In this document: positions 26,801-35,428 of the stretch, piece after piece
Numbering within the stretch: position 1 is the stretch's first letter
Layout of the letters: each line of letters begins with the position of its first letter
Assembly (NCBI GenBank): GCA_902589825.1
Contig: CACIUL010000009.1
Span: forward strand, 1 to 64,000
Length of the DNA: 64,000 nucleotides
Reading direction: 5' to 3'
Source of the DNA: an uncultured Verrucomicrobiota bacterium
Lineage (GTDB): Bacteria > Verrucomicrobiota > Verrucomicrobiia > Verrucomicrobiales > DEV007
Program-made: the position numbers and the translations under genes
Notes under the pieces: generated by a model
What the model saw: only the letters and a program-made list of their open reading frames with translations
Database searches by the model: none
Told to the model about the DNA's origin: nothing

Positions 26801-28230
26801 AGCTCGTGAACATACTGCTCACCGTTTGTATTTTCTTATGGATGGGCGAAGTGTCTATCGCTGAGGATTGGCCAACCTACAGGCATGATAACCGACGGTC
26901 GGCGGCAACGAGTGAGAAGCCTGACCTGCCGCTTAAGATAGCCTGGGTAAAAAAATCTTCAGTGGCTCCCATGATGGCCTGGTCTGGCCCTGCAAAGTGG
27001 GATGCCTATTCCGGCAACAAGGATCTGCAGTCAATGAGGAACTTTGATCCCGCATTTTTTGTGACGGCAGCAAATGATTCAGTTTATTATGGCTCATCGG
27101 TTGATAATGCCGCCCATTGCCTTGATGCCAGCACCGGCTCTGAAAGGTGGGTGAGTTTTGCCGGAGGTGCCGTGAGGCTGCCTCCAACCATTGTCGACAA
27201 GAAGGCATATTTCGGATCTGATGACGGTTATGTGTATTGCGTGGAGGCGGAAAGCGGAAAGCGAATATGGAAATACCGTGCGGCAAGTAGTCCCAGGCTC
27301 ATCCCCAGCAATGGCAAATTGATTTCCCCCTGGCCGGTTCGCAGTGGCGTCATGGTTAAGGACAAGGTGGCCTATTTTGCGGCTTCACTGCTGCCTTGGG
27401 AAGAGTCTTATCTTTGTGCTTTGGATAAAGAAAAGGGGGTGCCGATTTATGTTTCTAAAAATACAGGAATGACTCTTCAGGGTGCATTACTTGGTTCCTC
27501 AACAACAGTGTATGCTCCCCAGGGGCGGAGTGTCCCTCTGCTTTTTGATGCATCCAGTGGGAAACAAAAAAAGGGTGTCTCTGGCATGGGTGGCACCTTC
27601 TGCCTTTTGACTGAAGATGAATTGCTGGTGGGAATGCCGCATAACCAGAAATCCTCAGGCAATGTAATCCAGATAGGTGATCCAGCGGGAACGCAGGCGA
27701 TGCTGAAATTCCCGGGAGCTGATCGTTTGCTCGTTGTTGGAGGAATGGCATATCTTCATCAGGGACGGTTCCTGAAATCCCTTAACAGGGTTAAGTATGG
27801 TAGTCTGCAGACAAGCCTGGTTCGTCTCTCAGCACAGATAAAGCCATTGAAGGGGAAGTTGAGTGGTTTGCGCAAGGGAGAGAAGGCTCTCTTGACCCAG
27901 AAGAACAGCAACGGTGTCGCGGAAATCAGGTTAAAGATTTCTGAGGCGGAGCGCGTGTTGAAGTTCACTGAAGCCCAAATTGCTTCCTCGCGGAAAGGTT
28001 TGGCGGGATGTTTTGGTTGGGAAAAGGAGTGTGAAGTTCCGTATGAACTGATTTTTGCCGGCGGGGTGCTCTTTATTGGAGGGAAAGAAAAGGTTGTTGC
28101 CTTCGATGCCGACACGGGCAAGCAGCTTTGGGCGGCAGAGGTTGAGGGGCACTCATATGGGCTGGCTTATTCCGGTGGACGGCTCTATGTAAGCACGTCA
28201 CTTGGTCACATTTATTGTTTTTCAGGATAA
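26797..28230 (+). CDS. Secreted PQQ-type beta-propeller protein with a helical insert
   Basis: 477 residues, overlapping the upstream gene by ATGA. A signal peptide ends near VSIA, and the mature part begins EDWPTYRHDNRRSA, the usual first blade of these propellers. Blade motifs include AHCLDASTGSERWVSF, YVYCVEAESGKRIWKY and VVAFDADTGKQLWAAE. Residues about 339-403 form a charged helical segment (LVRLSAQIKPLKGKLSGL) inserted before the last blades. No quinoprotein catalytic residues can be assigned. Its closest relation in the window is the propeller half of the upstream gene, and the two products may act as a pair in the periplasm. Confidence 0.85.
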   Translation: MKLVNILLTVCIFLWMGEVSIAEDWPTYRHDNRRSAATSEKPDLPLKIAWVKKSSVAPMMAWSGPAKWDAYSGNKDLQSMRNFDPAFFVTAANDSVYYGSSVDNAAHCLDASTGSERWVSFAGGAVRLPPTIVDKKAYFGSDDGYVYCVEAESGKRIWKYRAASSPRLIPSNGKLISPWPVRSGVMVKDKVAYFAASLLPWEESYLCALDKEKGVPIYVSKNTGMTLQGALLGSSTTVYAPQGRSVPLLFDASSGKQKKGVSGMGGTFCLLTEDELLVGMPHNQKSSGNVIQIGDPAGTQAMLKFPGADRLLVVGGMAYLHQGRFLKSLNRVKYGSLQTSLVRLSAQIKPLKGKLSGLRKGEKALLTQKNSNGVAEIRLKISEAERVLKFTEAQIASSRKGLAGCFGWEKECEVPYELIFAGGVLFIGGKEKVVAFDADTGKQLWAAEVEGHSYGLAYSGGRLYVSTSLGHIYCFSG

Positions 28231-29396
28231 TGCTTAAGCGCAAACATCTATTGGCTGTTTTTTATACGGTGCTGGCCCTGCTTGAGTCAGCGGTTTTGAC
28301 TGAAGCCTGCCAGGTTCCGGTTTTCAGGTATGCGCTAGAAAGGTGGCCTGCAGATTCTTACGGCTTGGCGGTTTTCCATAATGGACCACTATCGGAGGAG
28401 CAGCAGGAGATCGTGGCCAGTGTGGGTTACGATGTGAACCTTGAACTGTTCACCATCGACACGGCAAAAATGACAGCTGCTCAGCGCGTCAGGTTCGGTG
28501 ACGTGCGGGTGGAAAGCGGTCGGGCACTTGCGCGTTTGTATTATCCCCTTGAAAGCAGGCAGGGTGACGAGGCTCTCTGGGAAGGTGATTTAACGAGGCA
28601 GGAACTTGCGCGGATAGTGGATTCTCCGGTTCGCCGTAAAATTGCAAAGGACATACTTGCCGGAGAATCTGCGGTCTGGGTTATCCTTAATTCGGGGAAT
28701 CCGGAAAAGGATGAAAGGGTAAAGAAAAGTTTAAACAAGCATCTTGAGGCCATTTGCCAATACCTTGAGATACCGGAGGGAGTTGCGGGTCCGGGTGAAC
28801 TTGATCGTGTGGCAAGCGGCGAAGTCGCGATGGAGGATGTCCTGAGGTCGACGATTCCCCTCAAGATTTCATTCACTACCGTTTCCATTGATATTAAGGC
28901 CCCTGAAGAAGAAATGTTTGTGAAGATGCTGACGGGTTTTGTCCCGGGGTTAATGGAGCAATACCCCAACCAACCCCTGATATTTCCCGTTTTCGGCAGG
29001 GGAAGAACGCTTGATGGCATTGCCGAGGAAATGCTTACCGAGGAACTTATGGCTTCAGCCGGTTCTTATATTTGTGGTGCTTGTTCATGTGAAGTAAAAC
29101 GTGAAAATCCCGGAATTGACTTGGTGATGAGTATGGAATGGGATGATGCGATTGAGGGAAGTGCGGTTGTCGTGGACAAGCAGTTGCCTCCACTTGAGGG
29201 AGTGGGGGACCTACTGGCATCTGCTGATTCGCTTGGAGAGTCCGGTGCAAACCTTGACTCGAAGGAACTTGTTAAGAATGATGTTGCCCCTAAGCAATCA
29301 CTGTCGATCATGTCCTACATGGGGATTTTCTGCCTCGTGATATTGCTGGGGCTGACCGTATTTACGTTCATTTACAACAAGCGTCGAAGCCATTGA
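28230..29396 (+). CDS. C-terminally anchored extracytoplasmic protein with CxxCxC motif
   Basis: 388 residues from ATG 28230, which overlaps the previous stop by one base. A signal sequence is followed directly by EACQVPVFRYALERWPAD, a motif I associate with uncharacterised PVC-group proteins. The body is about 330 residues with no known enzyme motif. A CGACSC cluster lies near residues 281-287, and a single helix (IFCLVILLGLTVFTFIY) at about 365-382 ends in KRRSH, so the bulk faces the periplasm with a short cytoplasmic tail. It could bind metal or a sulfur group. It lies between the propeller genes and the ABC permease gene, implying a joint role. Confidence 0.7.
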   Translation: MLKRKHLLAVFYTVLALLESAVLTEACQVPVFRYALERWPADSYGLAVFHNGPLSEEQQEIVASVGYDVNLELFTIDTAKMTAAQRVRFGDVRVESGRALARLYYPLESRQGDEALWEGDLTRQELARIVDSPVRRKIAKDILAGESAVWVILNSGNPEKDERVKKSLNKHLEAICQYLEIPEGVAGPGELDRVASGEVAMEDVLRSTIPLKISFTTVSIDIKAPEEEMFVKMLTGFVPGLMEQYPNQPLIFPVFGRGRTLDGIAEEMLTEELMASAGSYICGACSCEVKRENPGIDLVMSMEWDDAIEGSAVVVDKQLPPLEGVGDLLASADSLGESGANLDSKELVKNDVAPKQSLSIMSYMGIFCLVILLGLTVFTFIYNKRRSH

Positions 29397-30673
29397 TGAA
29401 TGCTAAAACACTAGTCATTCGGGAGATACTCCATCGGCGATGGAGCTTTGTGATTGGTGTAGTGGCGGTCATGGTCTCGGTTTCCTGCCTGCTTGGTTCC
29501 TTGGCGTTGCTGGAGCGCTTTGATCGGGCAACTGAACAGGAGTTGGGCAAAATCAATTCGGAGACAGAAAAAATATTGAAAGGTCACGAGGATGGCATTC
29601 GCAAGGCAATGAAGGGGCTTGGTTTCAATATCCATATTTATCCTGAAGGGCAGGATTTGGCTGAAATCTACAGCAAGGGTTATGGTGAGGAGCTCATGCC
29701 GGAGTCTTACGTAAACAAGTTGGCAGAGTCCAAGATTGTGACAGTCAATCACTTGCTGCCACGATTGACTCAAATGATTGAATGGCCTGAAGGCGAGACA
29801 TCAGTCCTGCTTTTTGGAATAAGGGGGGAGGAGCCGATTGCCCACAGAAGCGGCAAGCGAAAAGGGGAACTGCTGGACCCTGTTGGGGAAGGGGAAATAG
29901 CGCTTGGGTATGAGCTTCATCATCGGAGAAACATTAAGGAGGGAGACAGTGTTGAATTCCGTGGGAAAACCCTTAAGGTTAGCAAGGTTCATGGCCGGCG
30001 TGGAGGCATTGATGACATTACTGCGTGGGTTGCGTTGCCGGCAGTGCAGGAAATGCTCGGCAAGCCCGGCAAGATCAACTCAATTCTCGCCCTTGAATGC
30101 AATTGTGAATCTCTTGACCGCCTGGGTGAGGTGACCAGGGAGATTATGGCAATCCTGCCAAACACCCAGGTTATTGAGGTTGAAAGCAGGGCCCTTGCCA
30201 GAGCCCAGGCCCGCAATGGCGCCAAGGCACTCCGCATCCAGGAAATGGAGAACTTTGTCCGTGACAGGGAGAAGCTGCGCGATCTGCGTGCCGCGTTTGC
30301 CAATTTCTTTGTTGTTCTCGTGACATTGTTAAGCCTTGTTTGCATCACCTATCTTACTGCATCAAATGTGCGCGAAAGAATCCATGAGGTGGGCGCCCTT
30401 TGTGCAATAGGTCTTTCCCATTCCAAGGTATTGCAGGTCATCCTGTCGAGGGCAGTCCTCATGGGTTTGATTGGCGCTTTGCTCTCGGTGGCATTGCTGA
30501 GTATTTGTGGTGTCATACTTCAGTCTGGGGGGGTCTTCGATCTCATTGGGTTTGATGCCTATAGCTGGACGGCATTGATCATAGCGGTGCCTTTAATGAG
30601 CGGTGCAGCGGCATGGCTGCCTGCGTTTTTCGGTGCTCGGCGCGCCCCTGCCGAGGTGTTAAGAAATGAATGA
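29396..30673 (+). CDS. ABC transporter permease, MacB/FtsX type
   Basis: 425 residues from ATG 29396, overlapping the previous stop by one base. An N-terminal helix (RWSFVIGVVAVMVSVSCLLG) is followed by a periplasmic domain of about 250 residues and then three helices forming the FtsX domain, with the SNVRERIHEVGALCAIGLS coupling segment. This is the MacB/LolC-like 4-helix layout, used for export or extraction of lipoproteins, peptides or toxins. Its ATPase is encoded by the next gene, which overlaps by eight bases. Confidence 0.9.
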   Translation: MNAKTLVIREILHRRWSFVIGVVAVMVSVSCLLGSLALLERFDRATEQELGKINSETEKILKGHEDGIRKAMKGLGFNIHIYPEGQDLAEIYSKGYGEELMPESYVNKLAESKIVTVNHLLPRLTQMIEWPEGETSVLLFGIRGEEPIAHRSGKRKGELLDPVGEGEIALGYELHHRRNIKEGDSVEFRGKTLKVSKVHGRRGGIDDITAWVALPAVQEMLGKPGKINSILALECNCESLDRLGEVTREIMAILPNTQVIEVESRALARAQARNGAKALRIQEMENFVRDREKLRDLRAAFANFFVVLVTLLSLVCITYLTASNVRERIHEVGALCAIGLSHSKVLQVILSRAVLMGLIGALLSVALLSICGVILQSGGVFDLIGFDAYSWTALIIAVPLMSGAAAWLPAFFGARRAPAEVLRNE

Positions 30674-31355
30674 GCTGAGTAAATCTAATCCTGTTGTGTT
30701 TGCAGCAGGTCTGGGCAAAACCTATGAGGCAAAGGGCAAAAAGGTGGTTGCTCTGGACGGGATTTCCCTTGAAGTAAACGCTGGAGAATTTGTATCTGTT
30801 TGCGGCCCTAGTGGATGCGGAAAGTCAACGCTCCTTTTGATTCTTGGATTGTTATTAAAACAGGATGAGGGATCTCTGAAGCTATCAGGCACTGATGTTT
30901 CAGACCTTTCTCAATCAAGCAAGTCTTCCTTCAGGGCTGAGCACATCGGCTTTGTCTTCCAGGATTTTCACCTCATTCCTTACCTTAGTGTTATGGACAA
31001 CATTCTGGTGCCCTCCTTGGCCAAGCCAGTTGAAAACGCGGCTGATCGGGCTCGCATGCTCCTTTCTGAGATGGGCATTGAGAACAGGTGTGATCATCTG
31101 CCTTCTGCATTAAGTGCCGGCGAGCGGCAGCGTACAGCGCTTGTCAGGGCATTATTGTTGCAACCTGAGCTGATCCTTGCCGATGAGCCGACAGGCAACT
31201 TGGATCGGGAGAATTCAACTATCGTGCTTGATCATCTGGCCGGTTATACTGACCGTGGAGGTGCAGTGATCATGGCAACGCATGACAATGAGGCCATGGA
31301 AAGGACCGGGACAAGGATTGTCCTTGATGAAGGCCGGCAGATTTCCAGCAAATGA
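30666..31355 (+). CDS. ABC transporter ATPase, LolD/MacB type
   Basis: 229 residues with Walker A GPSGCGKSTL, Q-loop VFQDFHLIPYLSVMDN, signature LSAGERQRTALVRAL (Ala in place of the second Gly of LSGGQ), Walker B LILADEPTGNLD and switch His in MATHDN. The sequence fits the LolD/MacB subfamily that pairs with FtsX-type permeases, here the product of the overlapping upstream gene. It should power export or membrane extraction of a periplasmic or lipid-anchored substrate. Confidence 0.93.
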   Translation: MNELSKSNPVVFAAGLGKTYEAKGKKVVALDGISLEVNAGEFVSVCGPSGCGKSTLLLILGLLLKQDEGSLKLSGTDVSDLSQSSKSSFRAEHIGFVFQDFHLIPYLSVMDNILVPSLAKPVENAADRARMLLSEMGIENRCDHLPSALSAGERQRTALVRALLLQPELILADEPTGNLDRENSTIVLDHLAGYTDRGGAVIMATHDNEAMERTGTRIVLDEGRQISSK

Positions 31356-31374
31356 AGGCTGAATCAATATTGAA

Positions 31375-31653
31375 ATGCCAGTAACCGTTCATTATAGAGG
31401 TCAGCTTGCAACTGCCATGGGGGCCGATTCCGAAGAAATTGAACTTGGCCAGAATGAATCCATTCAGTCTTTGCTTAAAGGCCTTGCGGAGAGGGGAGGC
31501 AAGGATTTTGCTGAGATCGTAATTGATGGTGATGGCGCTCCGCGAAGGACTTTGCTGGTTGCCGTTGACGGTCAGCAGATCATTGATCTGGATGAGCCAT
31601 TAGATATTGGCGTTGTCGAGATCACCCTGATTCCTCCTATATCCGGCGGCTAA
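31375..31653 (+). CDS. MoaD/ThiS-type sulfur-carrier protein
   Basis: 92 residues with the beta-grasp pattern of MoaD: an N-terminal strand VTVHYRGQLA, the central LLVAVDGQQI turn, and a C-terminal LIPPISGG, where the terminal Gly-Gly is the thiocarboxylation site. It is immediately followed, seven bases on, by an E1-like adenylyltransferase gene. In molybdopterin synthesis MoaD gives sulfur to the pterin; in thiamine synthesis ThiS plays a similar part. Here the neighbouring mod genes favour a Mo/W cofactor or related sulfur-transfer role, but no MoaE is present. Confidence 0.88.
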   Translation: MPVTVHYRGQLATAMGADSEEIELGQNESIQSLLKGLAERGGKDFAEIVIDGDGAPRRTLLVAVDGQQIIDLDEPLDIGVVEITLIPPISGG

Positions 31654-31660
31654 AGGATCC

Positions 31661-32413
31661 ATGCTCAGTGACTCGCAGCGTGCCACCTATTCGTGGCAAC
31701 TTGATATTCCTGGTCTTGGCGAAGCGGGGCAATCAAGGTTGGGTGAGACCACCGCCCTTGTATCCCGTGTCGGCGGGCTCGGTGGTCCCTTGGCGATGAG
31801 CCTGGCTGCAGCTGGTATTGGCAGGATTATCCTGGTCCATGGTGGCAATCTGCATGAATCAGACCTTAATCGGCAAACACTTATGTCAAGGGATTGGATA
31901 GGCAGACCACGAGCGGACTGTGCTGCAGAAACCATTGCCCGATTTAATCCCGAGATAGAGGTTGTGCCTGTGGATGAGAATTTTACCCAAGACAATGCAG
32001 AGCGCTTGGTTGAAATGGCCGACATCGTTTTTGATTGTGCTCCGTTGTTTGAAGAAAGATTTTTGATGAATAAGGAATGTGTCAGGACACAAAAGCCATT
32101 GATTGACAGCGCAATGTATTCTATGCAGGGGCAGGTATTTGTTGTCATTCCCGGTGCCACTCCATGTCTGGCCTGCATTTATCCGGAAATTCCCGGTCAC
32201 TGGCGCCGTCAATTTCCCGTCATTGGCGCTGTCTCATCAATGGTTGCTCAAATTGCAGCTATTGAGGGAATTAAATTGCTCACCGGGATAGGAAAGGTTT
32301 GTTTAGGGGAGCTGATAATGATTGATTCTGGAAAAATGGATTTTACCAAAGTGAAATTGGCACCCAAGAGAGGTGACTGTGGCGTCTGTGGTGCATTGCG
32401 TGAATGCTCATGA
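31661..32413 (+). CDS. MoeB/ThiF-type E1-like adenylyltransferase
   Basis: 250 residues. The ATP-binding region has VGGLGGPLAMSLAAAGIG and the ESDLNRQ segment equivalent to the N/R motif of MoeB/ThiF/HesA. Two CxxC pairs, PCLACIYP (about residues 167-170) and DCGVCGAL near the C-terminus, form the usual structural zinc site. It should adenylate the C-terminal Gly of the MoaD-like protein encoded just upstream. There is no rhodanese domain, so a separate sulfur donor would be needed. It is followed by the tandem-ModA gene with a ten-base overlap. Confidence 0.92.
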   Translation: MLSDSQRATYSWQLDIPGLGEAGQSRLGETTALVSRVGGLGGPLAMSLAAAGIGRIILVHGGNLHESDLNRQTLMSRDWIGRPRADCAAETIARFNPEIEVVPVDENFTQDNAERLVEMADIVFDCAPLFEERFLMNKECVRTQKPLIDSAMYSMQGQVFVVIPGATPCLACIYPEIPGHWRRQFPVIGAVSSMVAQIAAIEGIKLLTGIGKVCLGELIMIDSGKMDFTKVKLAPKRGDCGVCGALRECS

Positions 32414-33888
32414 ACAAGGCAAAGATTGTTTTTCTGATACTTTTGGCAAGCCTCTTGGTCCCGGTTGTCTTTTTGTTGATGACTCCGCCCAAGAAAGGTG
32501 AGTCGTTGCTGGTATATTGTGCTGCCGGGATGCGGAAACCCATGGTTGAGATTGCCCGGAAATATGAGGAGGAATACGGCGTGAAAGTCGAGCTCCAGTT
32601 TGCCGGTTCCGGGACCCTGCTTGCAAATGCTGAAGCGTCTGGGCAGGGTGACCTTTACCTGGCCGGTGACATGAGTTATATAAATATAGCTCGTGAAAAG
32701 GGCTTGGTTAAGGAGGCGTTGTCCGTTTGTTACCTTACTGCCGGGTTGGCAGTGGGGAAAGGTAACCCGTTGAAGGTATCCGCTTTGGCGGATTTAGGCA
32801 GCAACAATGAATTGCGCAGTGTGATAGCCAACCCTGAGGCGGCATCCATCGGTAAATTCACTGAAAAAATCTTATCTCTGCACGGTCTCTGGGAAGGAGT
32901 ATCCTCCCGCGCACTGGCAATGAAGCCGACGGTCAATGAGCTTGCCAATGATGTGAAGCTTGGCTCAGCGGATGTGGCAGTGATATGGGATGCTGTTGCC
33001 AATCAATACCCGGAGCTGGAATTTATTAATGTCCCGGAGTTTGATGCTGAAAGCAAGACAGTGGCAATAGGTGTCTTGAGTTCAGCCGAAGTCCCGAGTG
33101 ATGCACTCAGGTTTGCCCGCTATGCAACCGCAAGTGATGAGGGGTTGAAAACGTTCTCCACAATGGGTTACAGGGTCGTTGATGGAGATAAATGGCAATC
33201 TCGTCCAGAATTGGTTTTCTTTAGTGGAGCGATGCTTAATCCTGCCATTCGTGACTCAATGGCAGTTTTCAAGGAGCGTGAAGGGGTTGAGCTTCGCTTT
33301 GTGCCCAACGGGTGTGGAATTCTGGTTTCACAGATGAAGGCAGGCGCCAGGCCGGATGCTTATTTTTCCTGTGATGTATCATTCATGGATGAGGTTGAGG
33401 ATCTTTTTGGGAAGCCAAGAACAGTCAGTTCAAACGATATGGTCATACTGGCAGGCAATGATGTGCGAGGGAAAATTAATAAGCTTGATGACCTGTCTGT
33501 TCCTGGATTTCGCGTTGGTCTTGCGCATCCCGAAAACTCTGCGCTTGGAGCCCTTACAAGGAGATTGCTGGTGAGCGAAGGTGTTGAGATCGGAGATAAC
33601 AAGAAGCTTGATTCTGCGACCGGTGATTTTCTGGTAAATCAACTCCGGGCAGGTTCCCTTGATGCAGTGATTGTCTACCGAAGTAATGCCCGGGCCAATC
33701 CATCGACTCTCAAGGACGCACACATTGTTGAGATAGACAGCGAGATGGCTGTGGCACTCCAGCCTTTTGCCGTCGGTGTAGATTCTGATCACAAGCACCT
33801 GACAGAGAGGTTATTCAAGGCGATGGTTGACAGTCAGGGGCGCAAGCAATTCCTCAAGTACGGCTTTCAATGGAAGCTGTCAGAATGA
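32404..33888 (+). CDS. Tandem ModA-like substrate-binding protein (two fused domains)
   Basis: 494 residues. An N-terminal helix serves as a signal or anchor. Domain 1 (about 35-265) begins LLVYCAAGMRKPMVEIARKY and has FAGSGTLLANAEASGQGDLY; domain 2 (about 270-494) begins LVFFSGAMLNPAIRDSMAVF and has PNGCGILVSQMKAGARPDAY. Both have the ModA oxyanion-binding layout, so two binding sites are expected. Normal ModA is about 230-260 residues. The ModB and ModC genes follow directly, so the ligand is probably molybdate or tungstate. The start may also be ATG 32410. Confidence 0.88.
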   Translation: MLMNKAKIVFLILLASLLVPVVFLLMTPPKKGESLLVYCAAGMRKPMVEIARKYEEEYGVKVELQFAGSGTLLANAEASGQGDLYLAGDMSYINIAREKGLVKEALSVCYLTAGLAVGKGNPLKVSALADLGSNNELRSVIANPEAASIGKFTEKILSLHGLWEGVSSRALAMKPTVNELANDVKLGSADVAVIWDAVANQYPELEFINVPEFDAESKTVAIGVLSSAEVPSDALRFARYATASDEGLKTFSTMGYRVVDGDKWQSRPELVFFSGAMLNPAIRDSMAVFKEREGVELRFVPNGCGILVSQMKAGARPDAYFSCDVSFMDEVEDLFGKPRTVSSNDMVILAGNDVRGKINKLDDLSVPGFRVGLAHPENSALGALTRRLLVSEGVEIGDNKKLDSATGDFLVNQLRAGSLDAVIVYRSNARANPSTLKDAHIVEIDSEMAVALQPFAVGVDSDHKHLTERLFKAMVDSQGRKQFLKYGFQWKLSE

Positions 33889-34754
33889 TGGCAGTGGAGC
33901 CCTACAGTCCGAGTAAAATTCGCTCGGATGCACCATTCCTGACGGCCTTGTGGGGCATATCAGGCATGTATGTATTGCTGATCATTGCCGTGTTGGCTGC
34001 CGATGCCTCTTATACTTCGGCCCGTGATCTATGGGCGGCGCTCGAAGATCCAAATGTACGCGCATCAATCTGGCTTACGCTGCTTACATGCACTGCCACT
34101 GCCATATTATCGGTTCTTGTTTCGGTTCCTGCCGGATATGTCCTGGCAAGGTTTAATTTTCCACTAAAGAAAATATTTGATGCCATTCTTGATATTCCCA
34201 TTGTCCTGCCGCCATTGGTTATCGGGTTAAGCCTTCTGATCCTTTTTAACCAAGTGATGATCGGTGGGCAGAGTATTGAAAAATGGATTGGTGGTTGGAT
34301 GGAGGGCTTGCATGCCTGGAATGAAAACATTCCTTCCGGTGTTACTTATAAAATTCCTGCCATTATCCTTGCTCAGTTCACGGTTTCCTGTGCTTTTGCA
34401 GTCAGGACAATGCGCAATACCTTTGAAGGCATCGATCCGCGGCAGGAAGAGGTTGCAATGACCCTGGGTTGCGGACGCAGCGGTGCTTTCTGGCTGATAG
34501 CGCTTCCCCAGGCTGCGCGAGGCGTCATTGCCGCAGCAACACTGGCCTGGGCACGTGCCCTTGGTGAATTTGGCCCTGTTCTGGTTTTTGCCGGCGCAAC
34601 AAGGGGCAGTACTGAAGTTCTGGCGACAACGGTTTTTTTGGAAATATCCATTGGAAACCTTGAGGGAGCGGTGGCGGTATCATTTCTCATGATAGCCGTT
34701 GCCATAATGGTCTTAAGCGCAGTGAGGTTACTGGGGATGAGGCAAAGTGTTTGA
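33885..34754 (+). CDS. modB: Molybdate/tungstate ABC transporter permease
   Basis: 289 residues from ATG 33885, overlapping the previous stop as ATGA. Five to six helices and the cytoplasmic EAA loop (EEVAMTLGCGRSGAFWLIALPQA) place it among binding-protein-dependent permeases of the ModB/CysT type. ARALGEFGPVLVFAG is characteristic of ModB. It should form a homodimeric channel served by the ATPase encoded eight bases downstream. The adjacent tandem ModA would feed it. Confidence 0.9.
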   Translation: MMAVEPYSPSKIRSDAPFLTALWGISGMYVLLIIAVLAADASYTSARDLWAALEDPNVRASIWLTLLTCTATAILSVLVSVPAGYVLARFNFPLKKIFDAILDIPIVLPPLVIGLSLLILFNQVMIGGQSIEKWIGGWMEGLHAWNENIPSGVTYKIPAIILAQFTVSCAFAVRTMRNTFEGIDPRQEEVAMTLGCGRSGAFWLIALPQAARGVIAAATLAWARALGEFGPVLVFAGATRGSTEVLATTVFLEISIGNLEGAVAVSFLMIAVAIMVLSAVRLLGMRQSV

Positions 34755-34762
34755 GGTAAATT

Positions 34763-35407
34763 ATGATTGAAATACGTAACTTGTGCGTAAGGGCGGGAGA
34801 CTTCCGGTTAGATAATGTCAACCTTTCGGTTCCTGAATCCGGTTACACGGTATTGATGGGCAAGACAGGGTGTGGCAAGACTACCCTGCTTGAGTGTGTG
34901 TGCGGATTGAAGCGTGCTCATTCCGGATCCATACACTTTGGCACTCATGACGTTACCACCTTGAGACCGGCTGAGCGAGGAGTGGGCTATGTGCCACAGG
35001 ATGGCGCGGTTTTTTCCACCATGAAGGTTTCGGATCAGTTGTCATTCGGACCACGCATGCGTGGGTGGGAAAAGTCCAAGGCTCTTTCTCGTGCAGCTGA
35101 AATAGCGGATGAACTTGGAATCGGCCACCTTCTGCAGCGATTTCCGGAGGGGTTGAGCGGCGGTGAAAGGCAGAGGGTTGCACTGGGCAGGGCCTTGGCT
35201 TGCAGACCTCAGGTGTTATGCCTTGATGAGCCTCTGAGCGCTCTGGATGACGAGACAAGGGATGAGATTTGCGATCTGATAGAGAATCTTCGCCAGAATC
35301 ATCCCTTTGCAGCCCTTCATATAACGCATTCAAGGGCAGAGGCTGAACGCCTAGGGGACGAGATTTTCTTGTTGAATGCCGATGGGTGTAAGCTCCTTGA
35401 GCTCTAA
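34763..35407 (+). CDS. modC: Molybdate/tungstate ABC transporter ATPase, lacking a TOBE domain
   Basis: 214 residues with Walker A MGKTGCGKTTLL, Q-loop VPQDGAVFSTM, signature LSGGERQRVALGRALA, Walker B VLCLDEPLSALD and switch HITHSRAEA. It is the ATPase of the upstream ModB. Typical ModC is about 350 residues with a C-terminal TOBE regulatory domain that senses molybdate. This protein stops right after the ATPase domain, so that control is absent or supplied otherwise. It is the last gene of the operon and converges on a GNAT gene across 21 bases. Confidence 0.9.
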   Translation: MIEIRNLCVRAGDFRLDNVNLSVPESGYTVLMGKTGCGKTTLLECVCGLKRAHSGSIHFGTHDVTTLRPAERGVGYVPQDGAVFSTMKVSDQLSFGPRMRGWEKSKALSRAAEIADELGIGHLLQRFPEGLSGGERQRVALGRALACRPQVLCLDEPLSALDDETRDEICDLIENLRQNHPFAALHITHSRAEAERLGDEIFLLNADGCKLLEL

Positions 35408-35428
35408 GCTATCAAGGATATTCCGGGT

